Both the position numbers and the translations under genes were made by a program. A DNA stretch of 64,000 nt, taken from assembly GCA_024123955.1 (NCBI GenBank), contig CP099652.1, positions 5,394,001-5,458,000 on the forward strand, written 5' to 3'. Source of the stretch: Oxalobacteraceae bacterium OTU3CINTB1 (lineage in GTDB: Bacteria; Pseudomonadota; Gammaproteobacteria; Burkholderiales; Burkholderiaceae_D). A model generated the notes under the pieces. It was not told the DNA's origin and did not search any database. It worked only from the letters and a program-made list of their open reading frames with translations. This document shows, piece after piece, positions 61,952 to 64,000 of this stretch (its first letter is position 1; every line of letters begins with the position of its first letter).

Positions 61952-63220
61952 TCAGAACTGCAGCGTGGCGTTGATGGAGGCCCCGTTGGCCGTGTAGGAG
62001 CTGGTGCCGGCGGCCACGCTGCCGCTGCGGCGGTCGCGGAACACGTTCGCCTGCAGCGACAGGTTGCGCCATGGCCGGTAGGTCACACCGGCCGACACCA
62101 GGTTACTGGTGTCGCTCAGCTGCGACGGCGACAGCAGCACGCCCGACAGCGAATACGGGGCGAAGTCGCGTTTCTCGTGCTTGTAGTTGGCGGTGGCGTC
62201 GATCTTGGCGGTCGCCGCCCAGGTCGCGCCCAGAGCGATGCCCTTGATCAGCGCGCTGTTGACGAAGGCGCCCTCGGTGGCGCCGTACTCGCGGTACAGC
62301 TGGGCGTTGAGCTTGACCTGCTGCGTCGGCGCGGTGCCCACGATCAGCCGGCCGTTGGTGCCGCGGTCGTCGCGGGCGCGGAAGAAATCGTGTTTGCGCT
62401 GCACGAAGCCGCCCAGGAAGTTGACCTGGGTGGCGCCCGAGACGAGCCACAGGATGTTGAGCTTTTGCTCGTCCTGGGTGTAGCCGTTGTCGCTGAAGCC
62501 GAGCGTCTCCTGGAACGGATAGCTGCCCTTGAGCCGGCGCAGCTGCACGCCGATGGTGCTGCCGCTGGCGGCCAGGTAGTCGATGCCGGTCATCACCGAG
62601 GTTTCGGTGCGGTCGTTCTGGCGCTGCGAGCGCAACTCGTAGGTGTAGCGTTCGCGGTTGTAGCCGGCGCGCAGGCGCCAGCTGGGGTGGTAGCGCCAGT
62701 TGCCGTCGGCGTATTCGCGCCGCACCTTGCGCAGATTGCGCTCGGAGGTGACGCTGAAGTCGGAGAACGGCGCCAGCACCTCGCTGTAGGCGGCGCCGAC
62801 GTGGCCGTCAAGGTGGTTGCCGAGGAACCAGCCCCAGTCGCCGTTGAGGTCCTTGCCGGTATAGTCGAGCTGGTCGTTGTGCTCGAAGCTCACGCGCGAA
62901 AACTTGGCCATGCCGGTCAGCAGCTGGCGCCCGACGGGCCGCTCGAACGACGCGCCGGCGATCAGGCTGCGGAAGGTGTCGGACCCGTGCTCGACGTTGC
63001 CGATGGTGTCATCGGACAGGCGGAACAGGTTGTCGTCGTGGTTGAGCGCGACGCTGACGAACGGGTGCACGGTATCGGACAACTCGGCCCAGGCCGGCGC
63101 GCTCAACAGCACTCCGGACAGCAATACCGTGCCTGCGCGCAACACCAGCGCGGACTGGGACGCACCCGGGGCCGGGAGCGCGACGCGTGGGTCTTGATCG
63201 TTTCGTAAATTTTTCAACAT
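61952..63220 (-). CDS. epsL: Outer-membrane beta-barrel polysaccharide protein EpsL
   Basis: This 422-aa protein has a long signal region with cleavage near SAPAWA|ELSDT (about residue 45). The rest shows repeated amphipathic beta strands with aromatic girdles (e.g. WRLRAGYNRERYTYELRS). The chain ends in Phe (SINATLQF), typical of BamA-inserted barrels. It matches the XrtB/PEP-CTERM-associated EpsL group and is likely the outer-membrane part of the export route. AAGAAG is the only ribosome site. It is the first gene of the eps operon. Confidence 0.9.
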   Translation of the reverse strand: MLKNLRNDQDPRVALPAPGASQSALVLRAGTVLLSGVLLSAPAWAELSDTVHPFVSVALNHDDNLFRLSDDTIGNVEHGSDTFRSLIAGASFERPVGRQLLTGMAKFSRVSFEHNDQLDYTGKDLNGDWGWFLGNHLDGHVGAAYSEVLAPFSDFSVTSERNLRKVRREYADGNWRYHPSWRLRAGYNRERYTYELRSQRQNDRTETSVMTGIDYLAASGSTIGVQLRRLKGSYPFQETLGFSDNGYTQDEQKLNILWLVSGATQVNFLGGFVQRKHDFFRARDDRGTNGRLIVGTAPTQQVKLNAQLYREYGATEGAFVNSALIKGIALGATWAATAKIDATANYKHEKRDFAPYSLSGVLLSPSQLSDTSNLVSAGVTYRPWRNLSLQANVFRDRRSGSVAAGTSSYTANGASINATLQF

Positions 63221-63749
63221 TATTCTTCTTAGGTTAGAGCCACCGGGCGGTCGGCCAAGTCGCGCGGACTCGCCATGACGCTACCAATACGACCAGTTGA
63301 CCGGTGAAAATTATCCAAGCGCCCAATAGCCCATTGGTCACCCCATGTCCAACAATTGCCGAAAATAATATCACTGCGCATGCACAACAACGTGCTCGCT
63401 GGCAAGGCAATCGTGCGGCCAGCCACCGATTATGTTCGACACCGAATAATAACACCGTAACAACAATCACCCGCGTTTTCGCAGATGGGGAATCGACGTT
63501 CCATCCGTTGGAAGTCTATATCCTGCGCAACAGAAATGACCACACATCAACTTGCACCGCGTCCGCGCCGGTACCGCCGCCGCGCCGGCCGGATGCAGCG
63601 AGGGCCGCCGCCGCGGAGCGCGATGCTGCGCTGCAGCGCGTCCGGCGCCGGGAATAATCGCCCCGCCCGCCTTCGGGCCCGCGGCTATTATATTAAAATC
63701 ATTGTAATCTGACTACATTCACACGAACTTTTTTATTGCCCTGCACAAA
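63221..63749. other. Upstream region of the eps operon
   Basis: This 529-bp spacer lies between epsL and the uup-like gene on the same strand. It must carry the eps promoter. A GTG frame at 63234-63470 (minus) encodes 78 aa with two hydrophobic stretches (AVILFSAIVGHGVTNGLLGA; FTGQLVVLV) and stops 14 bp before epsL. It lacks a ribosome site and is left as a possibility only. Confidence 0.5.
63407..63421 (-). promoter_or_regulatory. Candidate sigma-54 promoter ahead of epsL
   Basis: On the minus strand TGGCCG-CACGA-TTGC keeps the GG and GC dinucleotides at -24 and -12 with correct spacing (consensus TGGCAC-N5-TTGC). It is about 190 bp upstream of epsL. Sigma-54 control of exosortase/EPS genes by PrsK/PrsR is known in relatives; the match here is imperfect. 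Confidence 0.35.
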
Positions 63750-64000
63750 TCAGCCTTTGCGCGCCTCGATCTGCTCCCATTTCTCCAGCGCCTCCAGCAA
63801 CAGGCCCTCGATTTCCTCGACCCGGGCATGCACCCGCTTGGACTCGGCCGCGTTCTTTTTATAGAAGTCGGGATCGGACAGTTGCAGGGTCAGCGCGCTC
63901 TGCTCGTCCTCGAGCGCGGCAATCTGCTTGGGCAGCTCGTCGAGCTCGCGCTGCTCCTTGAAGCTGAGCTTTTTGGCCTTGACGGCGGGCGCCGCCATGG
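63750..64000 (-). CDS. uup: ABC-F type ATPase, C-terminal part (Uup-like)
   Basis: Only the last 83 or so residues are in the window. They contain the ABC-F C-terminal coiled-coil domain: KLSFKEQRELDELPKQIAAL, then LTLQLSDPDFYKK and ARVEEIEGLLLEALEKWEQI. This domain is typical of Uup, a soluble twin-ATPase protein tied to ribosome function and tandem-repeat excision. The reading frame continues off the right edge, so the apparent ATG at 63998 is probably internal. Confidence 0.85.
   Translation of the reverse strand, partial: MAAPAVKAKKLSFKEQRELDELPKQIAALEDEQSALTLQLSDPDFYKKNAAESKRVHARVEEIEGLLLEALEKWEQIEARKG

Noticed and set aside
63234-63470. 78-aa hydrophobic ORF as a firm gene
   Set aside because: GTG start without ribosome site, no recognised family, and weaker GC3 pattern than neighbours. 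Kept only as a note.
1-64000. CRISPR arrays, tRNA, rRNA, prophage or intact insertion sequences
   Set aside because: No direct-repeat arrays, cloverleaf-like sequences or transposase/integrase motifs were noticed on either strand.

Overview
The window looks like a chromosomal segment of a high-GC betaproteobacterium of the family Oxalobacteraceae (Massilia/Duganella/Janthinobacterium group). This is inferred from the protein sequences, from the PEP-CTERM proteins of the FxDxF and related types, and from an exosortase-B exopolysaccharide locus organised like the Methylobacillus eps cluster. No rRNA, tRNA, CRISPR array, phage or intact transposase was seen.

Layout. (1) 1-12.7 kb holds housekeeping and scattered genes: a 5'-truncated M4 metallopeptidase running off the left edge, the clpS-clpA operon divergent from a cold-shock gene, a secreted/membrane beta-lactamase-fold serine hydrolase, a 154-bp element with perfect 30-bp terminal inverted repeats, icd, rluE, an acyltransferase, rpsT and murJ. 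(2) 12.8-22.4 kb is an eleven-gene, tightly overlapping minus-strand operon for a type II secretion/type IV pilus-like machine: GspG, GspF, GspE, PilM/N/O-like proteins, a small bitopic proline-rich protein, a lipoprotein secretin and three more pseudopilins. (3) 22.8-31.6 kb holds secreted proteins: two pairs in which a small PEP-CTERM protein sits beside a large secreted hydrolase (subtilase; ExeM/NucH nuclease), plus an FxDxF PEP-CTERM protein. (4) 31.8-63.2 kb is dominated by exopolysaccharide genes. A minus-strand sugar-nucleotide pair (manC and a sugar-phosphate nucleotidyltransferase) is followed by a secreted protein of unknown function and a plus-strand run (GT2, WecB-type GT fused to a STAS-like domain, galE, GMC oxidoreductase, acyltransferase). 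This converges on a long minus-strand operon: epsL, epsB-like priming transferase, epsD, epsE, epsF, epsG, exosortase B fused to EpsI, flippase, pyruvyl transferase, GT14, GT2, polymerase/ligase, SDR, GT4 and an SGNH acyltransferase. (5) The right edge carries the C-terminus of a Uup-like ABC-F ATPase.

How the genes fit together (inference). EpsB loads a sugar phosphate onto undecaprenyl phosphate. The glycosyltransferases extend it using UDP-Gal (GalE) and GDP-mannose (ManC), and pyruvyl and acyl groups are added. The flippase and Wzy-like protein translocate and polymerise. EpsF/EpsG set chain length, and EpsE/EpsD/EpsL form the export path. XrtB-EpsI would process PEP-CTERM proteins such as the three encoded here, linking surface protein sorting to the matrix polysaccharide. 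The secretion operon may export some of the hydrolases, but nothing in the sequence proves that.

The observations most worth checking are the one-piece XrtB-EpsI exosortase, the WecB-STAS fusion, the hybrid secretion operon with proline-rich parts, the paired PEP-CTERM/hydrolase arrangement, the unknown secreted protein at 36.3 kb, the 154-bp inverted-repeat element, and the possibly leaderless murJ.
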